From: an uncultured Collinsella sp.
GTDB lineage: Bacteria > Actinomycetota > Coriobacteriia > Coriobacteriales > Coriobacteriaceae
Direction of reading: 5' to 3'
Length of the DNA stretch: 64,000 nt
Assembly (NCBI GenBank): GCA_900544115.1
Contig: UQTW01000013.1
Coordinates: 4,778-68,777 of the forward strand
Position 1 is the stretch's first letter. Each line of letters starts with the position of its first letter. The notes beneath the pieces are model-generated. The model worked only from the letters and a program-made list of their open reading frames with translations, did not search any database and was not told the DNA's origin. Position numbers and translations under genes: made by a program. This document shows, piece after piece, positions 1 through 9,203 of this stretch.

Positions 1-355
1 CGAGCTGTGCGCCGTATGCCTGCATGAGCTTGCGGCGCTCGACGGACATGGTCTCGGGCATAGTGATGATCACCTTGTAGCCGCGGGCCGCCGCCACCGA
101 GGCGATGCCGACGCCGGTGTTGCCGCTCGTGGGCTCGATGATGGTGTAGTCGCCACCGCGCACGAGCTTGCCGGCCTTCTCGGCCTCGTCAATCATGTTC
201 TTGGCGACGCGGTCTTTGACGGACCCGGCGGGGTTGAAGTATTCCAATTTGACGAGCACACGGGCCTTGAGGTCATCGTCGGCCTCGAAGTGGGTGAGCT
301 CCAGAAGCGGGGTGTGGCCGATAAGCTGATCGATGGACGTGTAAACATTGCTCAT
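1..355 (-). CDS. cysK: Cysteine synthase A (O-acetylserine sulfhydrylase), 3' part cut by window edge
   Basis: PLP enzyme that makes cysteine from O-acetylserine and sulfide in the cytoplasm. Translating the minus strand from the ATG at 355 gives an N-terminus beginning MSNVYTSIDQLIGHTPLLEL. The PLP-lysine motif NPAGSVKDR follows near residue 45 and the substrate loop PTSGNTGVG near residue 75, both diagnostic of the family. Only about 118 codons are inside the window; the rest lies beyond base 1. A clear Shine-Dalgarno sequence (TTTGGAGG on the minus strand) sits just upstream of the start. It is divergent from an Rrf2-family regulator, an arrangement typical of cysteine or iron-sulfur control genes. 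Confidence 0.95.
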   Translation of the reverse strand, partial: MSNVYTSIDQLIGHTPLLELTHFEADDDLKARVLVKLEYFNPAGSVKDRVAKNMIDEAEKAGKLVRGGDYTIIEPTSGNTGVGIASVAAARGYKVIITMPETMSVERRKLMQAYGAQL

Positions 356-427
356 GGTGAACCTCCAAAGTGTTCAAATGACTGGATACCGTGTGGTTTT
401 ACGGTGTGTGTGGCAGCGAAACCCACA

Positions 428-460
428 AACCTTATAGGTTGTTCGTTTTGCTGTTGGCAA
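428..460 (-). promoter_or_regulatory. Putative cysK promoter with palindrome over the -10
   Basis: On the minus strand TTGCCA (455-460) is followed after 18 bases by TATAAG (431-436). The -10 lies inside an imperfect palindrome, AACC-TTATA-GGTT on the plus strand (428-440). A repressor bound there would block cysK. The divergent Rrf2 protein is the obvious candidate, but that link is inference. Confidence 0.4.
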
Positions 461-544
461 GCATAGTAGACAGTAAAGCCTAGTAACGCAATAGGAAATA
501 GAAGATTATTACGAGTCGATTAACCATCTTGACGGGAATAGGTA

Positions 545-572
545 TTTTCAAAACCAATTTTTCGGCTAGAAT
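545..572 (+). promoter_or_regulatory. Putative promoter of the Rrf2 gene
   Basis: TTTTCA (545-550), a 16-base spacer and TAGAAT (567-572) precede the Rrf2 start by about 37 bases. The surrounding 253-bp gap between cysK and this gene is AT-rich and holds no other visible gene. Confidence 0.3.
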
Positions 573-608
573 TTCTACGAATTAAAAGACCGAAAGGCAG
601 CTATATAT

Positions 609-1037
609 ATGTTGGTTTCCACAAAGGGCAGATATGCCCTGCGCGTTATGGTCGACCTGGCCGAGCACCAGGCGACAGGCCGTATCCCGCTTAAAGAGAT
701 TGCGGCGCGTCAGGGTATTTCGGAGAAGTACCTCGAGAATATTCTGGCTACGCTCGTGCGCGCCAACATGCTCTCGGGCATGCGCGGCAAGGGCGGCGGC
801 TATGTGCTCACGCGCCCGCCCGAGCAGTACACGGTGGGCGAGATCTTGCGCCTGACCGAGGGCAGTCTGGCGCCGGTCGCCTGCCTGGATGGCGACTGCA
901 AGGGTTGCTCGCGCTCTGACGAGTGCCCCACGCTCGACGTGTGGAAGAACCTGGACAAGCTTATCAACGATTACCTCGACGGCGTGACGCTCGACCAGCT
1001 CGTCGCCCCCAACGAAGGCTACGACTACGTCATCTAA
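609..1037 (+). CDS. Rrf2/IscR-family transcriptional regulator
   Basis: A 142-residue winged-helix regulator. The N-terminus reads MLVSTKGRYALRVMVDLAEH, the standard Rrf2 opening, and residues 26-66 hold the recognition helix and wing (IPLKEIAARQGISEKYLE; GKGGGY). Cysteines at 92, 97, 100 and 106 match in number and placement the three-cysteine [2Fe-2S] loop of IscR (92/98/104), so it may carry a cluster, unlike CymR. The start is the ATG at 609, preceded by GAAAGG. It is divergent from cysK, so sensing of Fe-S or cysteine status is likely; the exact regulon is not shown by the sequence. A strong terminator follows. Confidence 0.9.
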   Translation: MLVSTKGRYALRVMVDLAEHQATGRIPLKEIAARQGISEKYLENILATLVRANMLSGMRGKGGGYVLTRPPEQYTVGEILRLTEGSLAPVACLDGDCKGCSRSDECPTLDVWKNLDKLINDYLDGVTLDQLVAPNEGYDYVI

Positions 1038-1106
1038 CCCCACTTGCCATGTGGGGGCAGGGTGGAAATGGTAGATTTTCTTGCCCTCTGAGACTTGGCA
1101 AATAAG

Positions 1107-1138
1107 AAGGCCGCCCATTTTTTGCGATGGGCGGCCTT
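1107..1138. terminator. Bidirectional hairpin terminator
   Basis: A 12-bp perfect stem (AAGGCCGCCCAT, 1107-1118, with ATGGGCGGCCTT, 1127-1138) lies between the convergent Rrf2 gene and the YvlD-like gene. T-runs lie in the loop and after the stem. Confidence 0.85.
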
Positions 1139-1174
1139 TGATTTGGTCCGATGCGTTTGTGCGTCGGGGGCGTT

Positions 1175-1540
1175 CTACTCTTCGGCAATACTATCGAGGA
1201 TGCTGCGCATGATGGACACTAGGATGCTGCCCATAAAGGCCGAGCCAAAGCCGGCGATGGAGATGCCGACGCCCAACAGGTTGACCGACAGGTAGCTGGC
1301 GAGCTCCAGCATAAAGCTGTTGAGCACGAGCTGGAAAATGCCGAGCGTAATGATCGTGAGCGGCAGCGAGATGACCGTGAGGAACGGTTTGACGAACGAA
1401 TCGACGATGTTGAGGAACAGTCCCACAAAGGCAAAGCAGACCCAGGCCTCGGCAAAGCCGAAGGGTTGGATACCGGGGACGAGGAACGTGGCGATCGCGA
1501 TGGCGATCGAGGTGAAGAGCCAGTTAAGCATAAAGCGCAT
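1175..1540 (-). CDS. YvlD-like phage-holin-family-IV membrane protein
   Basis: A 121-residue, very hydrophobic protein with about four predicted membrane helices (roughly residues 5-22, 30-50, 55-80, 90-112). The sequence pattern PFGFAEAWVCFAFVGLFLNI and a proline-bearing LPLTIITLG segment are typical of the phage_holin_4_2/YvlD family. Despite the family name these are ordinary chromosomal envelope proteins; no phage genes are nearby. In Bacillus the relatives belong to envelope-stress operons, but here the gene appears monocistronic. The start at 1540 has AAAGGA upstream on the minus strand. Confidence 0.8.
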   Translation of the reverse strand: MRFMLNWLFTSIAIAIATFLVPGIQPFGFAEAWVCFAFVGLFLNIVDSFVKPFLTVISLPLTIITLGIFQLVLNSFMLELASYLSVNLLGVGISIAGFGSAFMGSILVSIMRSILDSIAEE

Positions 1541-1728
1541 GGCGTGAATCCTTTCTTGCGCCGGGGTTGCTGGCGTCGCGTGAAGCGGCTTGCGGCGGCG
1601 ACTTGGATGGTTGCGCGGGCGCGCCGCGGTGTTTGGGCGCCCATTGTCTCAAATATTCGTGGAGCTTACGTGCGCATTCGGTTTCTAAGCGGCGTTCGTC
1701 CTGAAAAACGTGCCGCTGACAGAGAGTC

Positions 1729-1759
1729 TTGTCGCTTTAGTTTGGTGGTGTGCTACACT
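1729..1759 (+). promoter_or_regulatory. Candidate promoter for the YerC-like gene
   Basis: TTGTCG (1729-1734) and TACACT (1754-1759) with a 19-base spacer. The 325-bp gap 1541-1865 must hold the divergent promoters of the flanking genes; I see no gene or strong structure in the remainder. Confidence 0.3.
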
Positions 1760-1865
1760 GCTACGGGCAAATGCTCCATGCATTAGTTTTATTGCATAGA
1801 ACGGGCGAACGATGCCCGATGTCAGTATCAACTTCGATGCCTTTTGGCGGGTTTGGCGGTGATCG

Positions 1866-2165
1866 ATGAATATCGAGAACATGTTTGACAAGCCTGATGT
1901 CAAGCAGCTGGTCCACGCATTTAGTCTTTTGGACGACGAGAACGATATCCAGGCGTTTTTAACCGATATCTGCACACCGCGCGAGATCTGCGATCTTTCT
2001 CAGCGCCTGCAGGTCGCGCGCTATCTGGATGAGGGCGAGCCCTATGTTGAGGTTCAGGCCCGCACCGGCGCTTCGTCCACCACGGTGAGCCGCGTATCCA
2101 AGGCACTTAATGGCGAGTACGGTGGCTATCGCAAGATCCTCATCAAACTGGAGGATGGCGAGTAG
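1866..2165 (+). CDS. YerC/YecD family TrpR-related DNA-binding protein
   Basis: A 99-residue all-helical protein. The central helix-turn-helix spans about residues 35-80. The segments ICDLSQRLQVARYL and ASSTTVSRVSKAL match the TrpR-like YerC/YecD family, in which a tryptophan-repressor-like fold binds DNA without a known corepressor. The start ATG at 1866 has only a weak upstream ribosome site (GGCGGTG). Its target is unknown; it is followed by a terminator and is probably transcribed alone. Confidence 0.85.
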   Translation: MNIENMFDKPDVKQLVHAFSLLDDENDIQAFLTDICTPREICDLSQRLQVARYLDEGEPYVEVQARTGASSTTVSRVSKALNGEYGGYRKILIKLEDGE

Positions 2166-2192
2166 GCCAGCGGCGACAAACGAATTGCGCAG

Positions 2193-2218
2193 AACCGTCC
2201 CTTCGGGGGCGGTTTTTT
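2193..2218 (+). terminator. Rho-independent terminator after the YerC-like gene
   Basis: The stem AACCGtCCC / GGGgCGGTT with a TTCG loop is followed by TTTTTT, about 30 bases after the stop codon. Confidence 0.8.
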
Positions 2219-2322
2219 GATCCCTCGGGGACGGAGGAAATCTGTTGGCGTGGGGCAAATCTGTCCGCGTGGGCGGGTAGGATGGATGCATTGATTATTG
2301 CGAACGGTTTGAGTGGAGGACC

Positions 2323-5300
2323 ATGCCTGTTCGAATCTATACCACTAATGCCGGCACGGATTTGAGCGATGCCGAGGCGGCGTTGCTCGCCGACCTGGTC
2401 GCCCGCCACGGGCGTGCTGTTTTGCTGGCGCCCTCGTTTGCTGAGCTCGACCTGTGCCGTCACGATGCTGCGGTTGCTGGCGCCTCGCTGGGCGTTGACT
2501 ACAAAACCCCCGCGTCGTGGCTTCGTTCGCTGTGGGAGCTTATGGGCGATGGCCGCAGCTTCGTCGACAACATGCAGCGCCAGATGCTGTTCTCGGACAT
2601 GATTGCCCGTCGCGACGATGCCGGCCTGCAGCCGCTTTCGCGCAGTCAGGGTACGGTGCGCATGCTCGCGCGCATGGCCCGCGATGTGCTGCCGGGCGTA
2701 GCGGGAACGGGTGCCGAGCGCTGCCGCGGCGACGTTTGCCAGCCCGATCCCAAGAGTGACGCCGAGGCCCGCGTGTTCGAGCTGTTGAGCGCCTATGCGA
2801 GCGGCTTGGACCGTCGAGACATGGTCGAGCCCTGCGAGGCGGCTGACCTTATGGGCGAGGTGCTGGCCGACAACCTTCCGGCGTGCGTCCGCGCCGTATG
2901 CGTGCGCGGTATCACGTCGTTTACGCACGGCCTGCTCGAGTTGCTGTCGGCCGTGGCGAACAATGGGGGAGAGGTCGTTGTGCTGCTTGCCCGCGAGCAG
3001 GCGGCAATGCGCGAGGAACTTGCCGCGGCATTTGATGCCCGCGGTGTGCTGTTTGAGGCCGCGCCGCTGGGCGAGGGTGCCGCCGCGCCCCAGACTGCCT
3101 CCAAGTCCGCCGCTCAGCCTACCTTTGTAGAGGTTGCCGGCCCTCACGCCCGCGCCCACGCCTATGTGGATGTAATCGATGAGCTGGTAAAAACGCGTGA
3201 GGACGCCGCGGTCGACGGCGGTGTCGCGGCGTCCGCGGACCCCGCGCGCGTGCTCGTGGTGTCTGCCCGGGCGCCTCAGCTGTTCGGTGAACTCGCTGCC
3301 CGTTTGGCGGCGCGTCACATTGCGGCCGAGGCAACCGAGTTCACGGCGTTTTCCCAATCCATTGCGGGCGGGCGGTTTGCGGCGCTTGCCGGCCTGATCG
3401 AGCGCATGAAGGCCGCCGATGAGGGCATGGCGTCAAAGACCGAGTGGTGGCCCGCGCCGGAGCTTACCGACTGGATTTACAGTCCGCTTTCGGGCGCCGA
3501 CGCCGCCAGCGCGCGCACCTTCGACAAGAACATGCGCCTGTCGCGCGGCAAGACCACTGCGGGCGTCAAGAGCTTGCTGCAGAGCGTGCAGGGCCAGGTC
3601 AGGGGCACGCGCAAGGCTGCCAGTGATGAGAACCGGTTTAAGAACGTGCCGTGCGTGGTCTCGGACGTGTTCCAAGCGCTGTGGCGCGACAAGCCCGTGA
3701 CGGCGCTCAAGGCAATGCTCGCCGTCGCCGAGGCGCTGCCCGATCGCGCTCTAGGCGGCCTTGACGGCCAGGCCTGTCGCCAGGCGGAGACCGCCCTGCT
3801 GCGACATGCCATCGACATCCTTATGAACGACGCCCGCGCGCTCGACGTGTCGCAGGCCGCGACCGTGCCCGTGCTCGACGGCGTCCGTACCAAGGTGGAC
3901 AAGCGCAGCACCGCATACGATTACGAGACCTACGAGGTCGACCGCGCGCCGCGCGCCCAGGCGCGCTTTGCGTCGCTTGCCGATGCGGTAGCCCTGCGCC
4001 CCGACAGCTACGATGCCGTGCTGTTTGCCGACGTCGATCTGGACAGTTACCCGCTCTCACATGAGGAGGGCCCGCTAGCTACGCTGACGGCCGAGCTGGG
4101 TCGCAGCGGCGTGACGCTTGAGCCCGCGGCCCTGCTGCGCGTGCGCTTTGGCCGCGCGATGCAGGCGGCACGCGGCCCCGTTGTGCTCGCCCGCGTGACC
4201 CACGATCGCCAGGCGCGTGAGTGCTATCCGGCTGCCGTGTGGACCGAGTTGCGGGCGCATGCCGAGGCCGCTGGCACAGCCAAGGTTGCGTGCGCGGGCG
4301 AGGGCGGTATCGTCGCCGATTTTGATCCAGCGGCCGGCGAGGGCATCGAGTGCAAGCGTGTTGCGTGCGAGGCTCCTCAGCATTTGAGTGAGGCGGCTGT
4401 GCCGTACCTGGTCCTGCGTCGCCGCGATGGCGAGGGCGAGAACGCGCCGCTCGTGCCGCGTCTGACGTCCGCCTCGCAGATTGAGGCGTACTCGACGTGC
4501 CCGCTGTGCTGGTTCGTGTCGTATCGCGTGAAGCCTCAGTCCATCGACGCGGGCTTTGGAAATATGGAGAAGGGCAACTTTGTCCACGATGTGCTGGAGC
4601 ACCTGCATGCCCGTCTGCCCCAGGAGGGCATGGAGCGCGTGACGCCCGAGAATCTGCCGCGCGCTCAGGAGCTGCTGCGCGAGGTCTTTGACGAGACGTT
4701 GGCCGAGCACGCCGGCAAGCGCGGCACGGAGGGCCCGCTGGTGCCGCTCTCTGCGGTGGAGGAGCGCCAGGTGGCCGAGATCTTGCCGCAGTTGGAGGGC
4801 GTGCTTGCCTACGAGTCCGAGGCACTTGCCCCCTTTGTCCCACGCTACCTGGAGTTCGCCTTCAACGAGCTCAAGGTCGAGTATGCCGGTTGGCCGCTCG
4901 GCGGGCGCATCGACCGCGTGGACGTGGACGCCGAGAATCGTGCCGTGGTGATCGACTACAAGCATCGCACGGGCGTCGAGGAGTTTAAGCTCGCCGACCC
5001 TACGGTGCGCGACGAGGAATCGGGCACGGCGCCCATCGACGATCCGCGCTGGTTGCCGCCGCATACCCAAACGCTTATCTACGCCCAGGCCATGCGCCGG
5101 GCGCTGGATTTGGACCCCCGCGCGGCGCTCTACTTTTCGACCAAGGGCGGTAAGCCGGCGTTGCGCGGTGCCGCGAGCGCCGAGCTGCTCGAGGAAGAGC
5201 GCGGCGACGGTCGCATCCCGGGCCTTAAGAAAGGTTTCCCCGGCGAGGGTGGCAGCATGGACTTCGACGCCCTGCTCGATCGCGTGGAGGCCGGCATCGC

Positions 5301-5421
5301 CGAGCGCCTGCGCGAGCTCGAGGCAGGCAACGTTGCCGCCGTCGACCCGACGTCGGCGCAGGCCGCGCATGCGCGCTGCTCGTATAACCACGAAGGAACG
5401 TTTGTAAGGAGGGACGTGTAG
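2323..5421 (+). CDS. addB: AddB-like PD-(D/E)XK nuclease subunit of a double-strand-break repair complex
   Basis: A 1032-residue protein whose C-terminal third is a RecB-type nuclease: GGRIDRVDV (metal Asp864) followed by VIDYKHRTG (Asp878, Lys880). The N-terminal two thirds is an inactivated helicase-like scaffold with no Walker A motif. Cysteines C726 and C729 (STCPLCW) just before the nuclease fold, and C1019 near the C-terminus, resemble the AddB iron-sulfur staple, but a fourth cysteine is not evident. The helicase-nuclease partner begins 3 bases after its stop, giving the standard addB-addA order. Role: end processing for homologous recombination. It is a divergent AddB; a generic PD-(D/E)XK nuclease label would be the cautious alternative. 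Confidence 0.82.
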   Translation: MPVRIYTTNAGTDLSDAEAALLADLVARHGRAVLLAPSFAELDLCRHDAAVAGASLGVDYKTPASWLRSLWELMGDGRSFVDNMQRQMLFSDMIARRDDAGLQPLSRSQGTVRMLARMARDVLPGVAGTGAERCRGDVCQPDPKSDAEARVFELLSAYASGLDRRDMVEPCEAADLMGEVLADNLPACVRAVCVRGITSFTHGLLELLSAVANNGGEVVVLLAREQAAMREELAAAFDARGVLFEAAPLGEGAAAPQTASKSAAQPTFVEVAGPHARAHAYVDVIDELVKTREDAAVDGGVAASADPARVLVVSARAPQLFGELAARLAARHIAAEATEFTAFSQSIAGGRFAALAGLIERMKAADEGMASKTEWWPAPELTDWIYSPLSGADAASARTFDKNMRLSRGKTTAGVKSLLQSVQGQVRGTRKAASDENRFKNVPCVVSDVFQALWRDKPVTALKAMLAVAEALPDRALGGLDGQACRQAETALLRHAIDILMNDARALDVSQAATVPVLDGVRTKVDKRSTAYDYETYEVDRAPRAQARFASLADAVALRPDSYDAVLFADVDLDSYPLSHEEGPLATLTAELGRSGVTLEPAALLRVRFGRAMQAARGPVVLARVTHDRQARECYPAAVWTELRAHAEAAGTAKVACAGEGGIVADFDPAAGEGIECKRVACEAPQHLSEAAVPYLVLRRRDGEGENAPLVPRLTSASQIEAYSTCPLCWFVSYRVKPQSIDAGFGNMEKGNFVHDVLEHLHARLPQEGMERVTPENLPRAQELLREVFDETLAEHAGKRGTEGPLVPLSAVEERQVAEILPQLEGVLAYESEALAPFVPRYLEFAFNELKVEYAGWPLGGRIDRVDVDAENRAVVIDYKHRTGVEEFKLADPTVRDEESGTAPIDDPRWLPPHTQTLIYAQAMRRALDLDPRAALYFSTKGGKPALRGAASAELLEEERGDGRIPGLKKGFPGEGGSMDFDALLDRVEAGIAERLRELEAGNVAAVDPTSAQAAHARCSYNHEGTFVRRDV

Positions 5422-5424
5422 ACC

Positions 5425-8400
5425 ATGGATCTTTCGACTTTGATGCCGCAACAGCTGCAGATCGTCAAAACGCTCGACCGTCCGCTGTTTGTCTCGGCGG
5501 GCGCCGGTTCGGGAAAGACCTTTACCCTCACGCGCCGCATCGTCTACGCGCTCTCGCCCGAATCCGGTTCGTTCGTTGAGCATCTGGACCAGGTGCTCGC
5601 CATTACCTTTACCAAAGATGCCGCGGCCGAGATCCGTGACCGCGTGCGCCGCGCGCTCATCGACGAGGGCATGGACGAGGAGGCCCTGACCGTCGACGAT
5701 GCGTGGATCTCGACCATTCACGGCATGTGCTCGCGTATCCTGCGCGCACACGCGTTGGAGCTGGGCATCGACCCCGAGTTCACGGTGCTCACCGATACCG
5801 ACGAGCTTATGGACCAGGCTGTTGAGCATGTGCTGGCCCGCGCGACGGTGCCCGATGCCGCCCCCGAGCTCGCCGCTTCGCTTAAAAGCCTCTACGCCTG
5901 GTATCCCATGGCGGGCGAGGGCGGGCCGTTTGGTGCCGGCACCACCATTAAAGGCCTGGTGCGCGACCTGTTGGAGCTATCGAGCCAGCTGCCGGGCGGT
6001 ATGGACGACGTGTGCGTGGCGCGCGGCCAGGCCGATACCTCGGCACTCGCCGATGCCTATCGATCGGCGCTGGGCGCAAGCAAGGCCGCGACCGAGAAGG
6101 CGCAGACGGCACTCGACGCCATCGACGCGTTTGAGGCGAGCGGCAAAACCATGGAGGATGCGGCGCGACTCATGATGTCGTGCGCCATGCCGCGGGCGAG
6201 CAAGGCGTTCCCCAAGGAGCAGGTCGAGCTGCTCAAGGCCGAGGCCGCCGATGCGTTTATCAATATCGTGCTTGCCTGTGGTGGCCCGGCGCTTGATGCA
6301 CTGGTGGGCTTGGCCCGCTCTGTAGAGGCTGAGTACCGCACGCTCAAGGCTGCCCAGTCTGCCCTCGACAACAACGACCTGCTGCGCATGGCCTATGAGG
6401 CCCTGCGCGACTACCCGGCTATTCGAGCGGCCTACGAGGGCCGCTTTAAGATGGTCATGATCGACGAGTTCCAGGATACCGACCAGATGCAGGTCGATTT
6501 GATACGCTATCTGACGGGTGCGGGGGAGCGCGCGCTGTGCACCGTGGGCGATGCGCAGCAGTCGATCTATCGCTTCCGCGGCGCCGAGGTCGAGGTCTTC
6601 CGTCGCCAGGAGCGCAAGGTGGGCCTGTCTGCCGCGCCCGAGGCGACTGCCGTGGCCGACGCCCCTGCTGGCGAGCTCGTCAAGCTCGTGCGCAACTTCC
6701 GCAGCCACGACGAGGTGCTGCGTTACGTGGCACGCGTCTTCGATGGCGATGACGGCGGCCTGATGCAGGGCTTTTTGGATCTTGAGGCGAGCGACGGCCG
6801 CAAGGACACGCTGGTGGCAGACGCCTCGCGTCGCCAGGCGCTCTTTGTTGCCGGCGGCAGTACGCAGGAGCGCACACAGGCCAAGGCCCGTGCGATCGCC
6901 GAGCGATTCCGCGCGCTTGCCGATGCCGGCCAGCCCCAGGGCGGCATGGTGCTGCTACTGGGCCGCATGACCAACGCAGACGTCTACGCCCAGGCCTTCC
7001 GCGACCAGGGGCTCGACTGCGTCATCGCGGGCGGCTCAGTCTTTGCCCAAGCTGCCGAGGTTCAGACGGTGCGCGCCCTGGTTTGTGCACTCGCCAATCC
7101 GGCCGATACGGCGCAGGGCCTTATGCCGCTGCTGGCATCGCCGATGTTTGCGCTCGGCGCCCAGGAGTTCCTGGCGCTGGCGACCAAGCTCGATAGCGAG
7201 ACGGGGGAGACCTCGCGCCGGAATATCGACGTGGGCATTATGAGTGATTTCGACGTGCTGGGTTTGCAAGACTTGCCGCTGGTGACGCGCGCCCGCGAGG
7301 TGCTGCGGTATGCGCTTCGTCGTGTGGGCCGCGATTCGTTCGCCGCCATCGCGCGCGACGTGGTCAACGCCTCCGGCTGGTTTGTACGCCTGGCACAGCG
7401 TGGTCCCGAGGGCAAGGCCATTGCCGCCAACGTGCTCAAGGCACTCGACGCCGTGGCCGAGGCTGAGGCTGAGTTCGGTAACTCGCCGCGTTCCATCGCG
7501 CTGGCCTTCGACCGCTTCTTGGCGGGCAAGGAGGCGCCGGGCGCGCTCAACGTGGAGGGCGACGGCGCGGTGCGCATCATGACGGTGCACGCCTCCAAGG
7601 GTCTGGAATATCCGGTCGTGGCGGTCGCCGAGTGCTTTGGCGTGCGTAAGTCCTCGGGCACGGCACAGATGGGTCGCGTCGAGGGCGGAGCGCAGGTCGT
7701 GGCGCTACCGGCACGCTTCGACGGCGTTAAGCTCGCCGACGGAACCTTTGTGAAGGGCGACGACGTTAAAAAGCAGTTTGAGCATGCGTTTAAGGGCAAG
7801 GGCACGTCGCTGTGGCTGCCGCCGGAGCTCATGGAGGACGTCTGTGCGACGGGTTCTCCCGCCGAGGCATTTGTTCGCCTGCGCAACGACGACCTGCAGC
7901 TTTCGCTCGAGGAGCGGGCCCGCTTGCTCTACGTTGCCATGACGCGTGCGCGCGAGCTGGTCATTCTGGCGATGGATGCCGGCGTGAGCCGTGGCAAGCT
8001 GTGCGCGCCGACCTTCGACGTCGAGACCGATTTGACCTACGACGTGCTGCGCCGTATTTTGCCGACTGACGCTCTGGACGTGCCGCAGCTCGATAGCGAC
8101 CGTTTGGTGTTCGACAACTCCCAGTCGGGCGACTACGAGCTCATCTCGCTGGCGGACTTTACGTTTGGCGAGCAGGCGTTTGAGGCTAACGCTTCACTGG
8201 ATGCCGAGGGCGGGCTTGTTCGCGGCGATGCGGAGCCGGAGGGCGCCGGTGCAGATGCCCACGCCGCCGTTCCCGGTCCTGCCGACCCCGAGCCCGATGC
8301 GTTTGAGCTTGTGTATCCCCAGGCGGTGGGCGTGCGCATGGGCACCTGCCCGTTCCCGGCGCGTGACTCGTATAGCTACTCGTCAATCGCGGCAGCGCTC

Positions 8401-9048
8401 CATGCCGAGGCCGAGGACCGTGCCGCCGAGGCGCGCGTGCCCATGGACGAGGCTGGCGATGATGCGGAGTCGGATGGCTCGGAGACGACGGATGCGGACG
8501 TGGCTGCTGTCGAGCCCGCCGGCAATCCCATGGCGCTGGGCTCGGCCTTCCACGCTGCCTGCCAGTGGCTCATCGAGATGGGTGCCGATGAGCTGCCCAC
8601 CGCGCGCGCCGAAGCGCTGGCGCGTCTGTGGCGCCTGACGCCGGAGCAGCGCGAACGCTTCGACGTTGCCCTGGACCGCTGGCTCAAGTCGGCTGTTCGT
8701 ACCGACCTGCTCGCGTGGCCGTGCGTTCGCGCCGAGGTGCCGTTCTTTTCGCTGGGTTGCGAGGACGAGGACATCGCTCGCTACGGTGCATATGCCGAGG
8801 GCGCCATCGACGCTTTGGCGACGAACCCGGCGGATTCGTCATGCGCGCTGGTCATCGACTACAAGACGGGCGGCACACCGGACGAGACGCCGGATCAGCT
8901 GCAGGAGAAGCACGCCCTGCAGGCGCGCGTTTACGCCGATGTTCTGCACAAGGCGGGCTTTGAGGCCGTGACCGTCAAGTTCGTCCGCGTGGAGCAGGCC
9001 GATCCCGCCAACCCCTGCGAGCCCCAGGTGGTCACCTACAGCCTCTAG
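5425..9048 (+). CDS. addA: AddA-like UvrD/RecB helicase-nuclease
   Basis: A 1207-residue superfamily 1A helicase fused to a RecB-like nuclease. Q-motif glutamines lie at 9-10, Walker A is SAGAGSGKT (24-32) and Walker B is MIDEFQD (345-351). Motif VI is present as LLYVAMTRARE, and the C-terminal nuclease motif VIDYKTGG has Asp1145 and Lys1147. An acidic low-complexity linker lies around residues 935-1035. The ATG at 5425 has a perfect AAGGAGG (5406-5412) inside the end of addB, so the two genes are translationally coupled. With the preceding protein it forms the dual-nuclease, RecBCD-like end-resection enzyme. A terminator follows directly. Confidence 0.92.
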   Translation: MDLSTLMPQQLQIVKTLDRPLFVSAGAGSGKTFTLTRRIVYALSPESGSFVEHLDQVLAITFTKDAAAEIRDRVRRALIDEGMDEEALTVDDAWISTIHGMCSRILRAHALELGIDPEFTVLTDTDELMDQAVEHVLARATVPDAAPELAASLKSLYAWYPMAGEGGPFGAGTTIKGLVRDLLELSSQLPGGMDDVCVARGQADTSALADAYRSALGASKAATEKAQTALDAIDAFEASGKTMEDAARLMMSCAMPRASKAFPKEQVELLKAEAADAFINIVLACGGPALDALVGLARSVEAEYRTLKAAQSALDNNDLLRMAYEALRDYPAIRAAYEGRFKMVMIDEFQDTDQMQVDLIRYLTGAGERALCTVGDAQQSIYRFRGAEVEVFRRQERKVGLSAAPEATAVADAPAGELVKLVRNFRSHDEVLRYVARVFDGDDGGLMQGFLDLEASDGRKDTLVADASRRQALFVAGGSTQERTQAKARAIAERFRALADAGQPQGGMVLLLGRMTNADVYAQAFRDQGLDCVIAGGSVFAQAAEVQTVRALVCALANPADTAQGLMPLLASPMFALGAQEFLALATKLDSETGETSRRNIDVGIMSDFDVLGLQDLPLVTRAREVLRYALRRVGRDSFAAIARDVVNASGWFVRLAQRGPEGKAIAANVLKALDAVAEAEAEFGNSPRSIALAFDRFLAGKEAPGALNVEGDGAVRIMTVHASKGLEYPVVAVAECFGVRKSSGTAQMGRVEGGAQVVALPARFDGVKLADGTFVKGDDVKKQFEHAFKGKGTSLWLPPELMEDVCATGSPAEAFVRLRNDDLQLSLEERARLLYVAMTRARELVILAMDAGVSRGKLCAPTFDVETDLTYDVLRRILPTDALDVPQLDSDRLVFDNSQSGDYELISLADFTFGEQAFEANASLDAEGGLVRGDAEPEGAGADAHAAVPGPADPEPDAFELVYPQAVGVRMGTCPFPARDSYSYSSIAAALHAEAEDRAAEARVPMDEAGDDAESDGSETTDADVAAVEPAGNPMALGSAFHAACQWLIEMGADELPTARAEALARLWRLTPEQRERFDVALDRWLKSAVRTDLLAWPCVRAEVPFFSLGCEDEDIARYGAYAEGAIDALATNPADSSCALVIDYKTGGTPDETPDQLQEKHALQARVYADVLHKAGFEAVTVKFVRVEQADPANPCEPQVVTYSL

Positions 9049-9059
9049 CCCTCAACAAC

Positions 9060-9097
9060 CTGCGGTGGAATCCCTATCGATTCCACCGCAGTCTTTT
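9060..9097 (+). terminator. Strong terminator after addA
   Basis: A 13-bp perfect stem (CTGCGGTGGAATC 9060-9072, GATTCCACCGCAG 9079-9091), a 6-base loop, then TCTTTTT. Confidence 0.9.
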
Positions 9098-9123
9098 TGG
9101 GACGGGGCTTTTTTAGCTACTTT
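9091..9123 (+). repeat. Half copy of a dispersed intergenic repeat
   Basis: GTCTTTTTGGGACGGGGC followed by TTTTTTAGCTACTTT is nearly the same as the left arm of the inverted repeat at 55879-55986. Here the second arm is missing, and the T-run doubles as the tail of the addA terminator. Confidence 0.6.
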
Positions 9124-9203
9124 GGGCAAACCCACGCGGCCGCCCCGGATAAAGCCCTCAATCGTCCAAATAGCACCGCAACGCATGGGAGAGTCTGGGA
9201 CGG

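Noticed and set aside
1175..1540. Phage holin, suggesting a prophage
   Set aside because: The protein is a YvlD-type chromosomal member of the family, and no other phage gene, integrase or att site is present.
2143..3357. Long minus-strand open frame opposite the AddB-like gene
   Set aside because: It reads as the antisense of a high-GC gene, lacks domain features, and overlaps a well-supported gene for its whole length. Similar shadows opposite dnaE, fhs, metG and the DUF4430 gene were discarded for the same reason.
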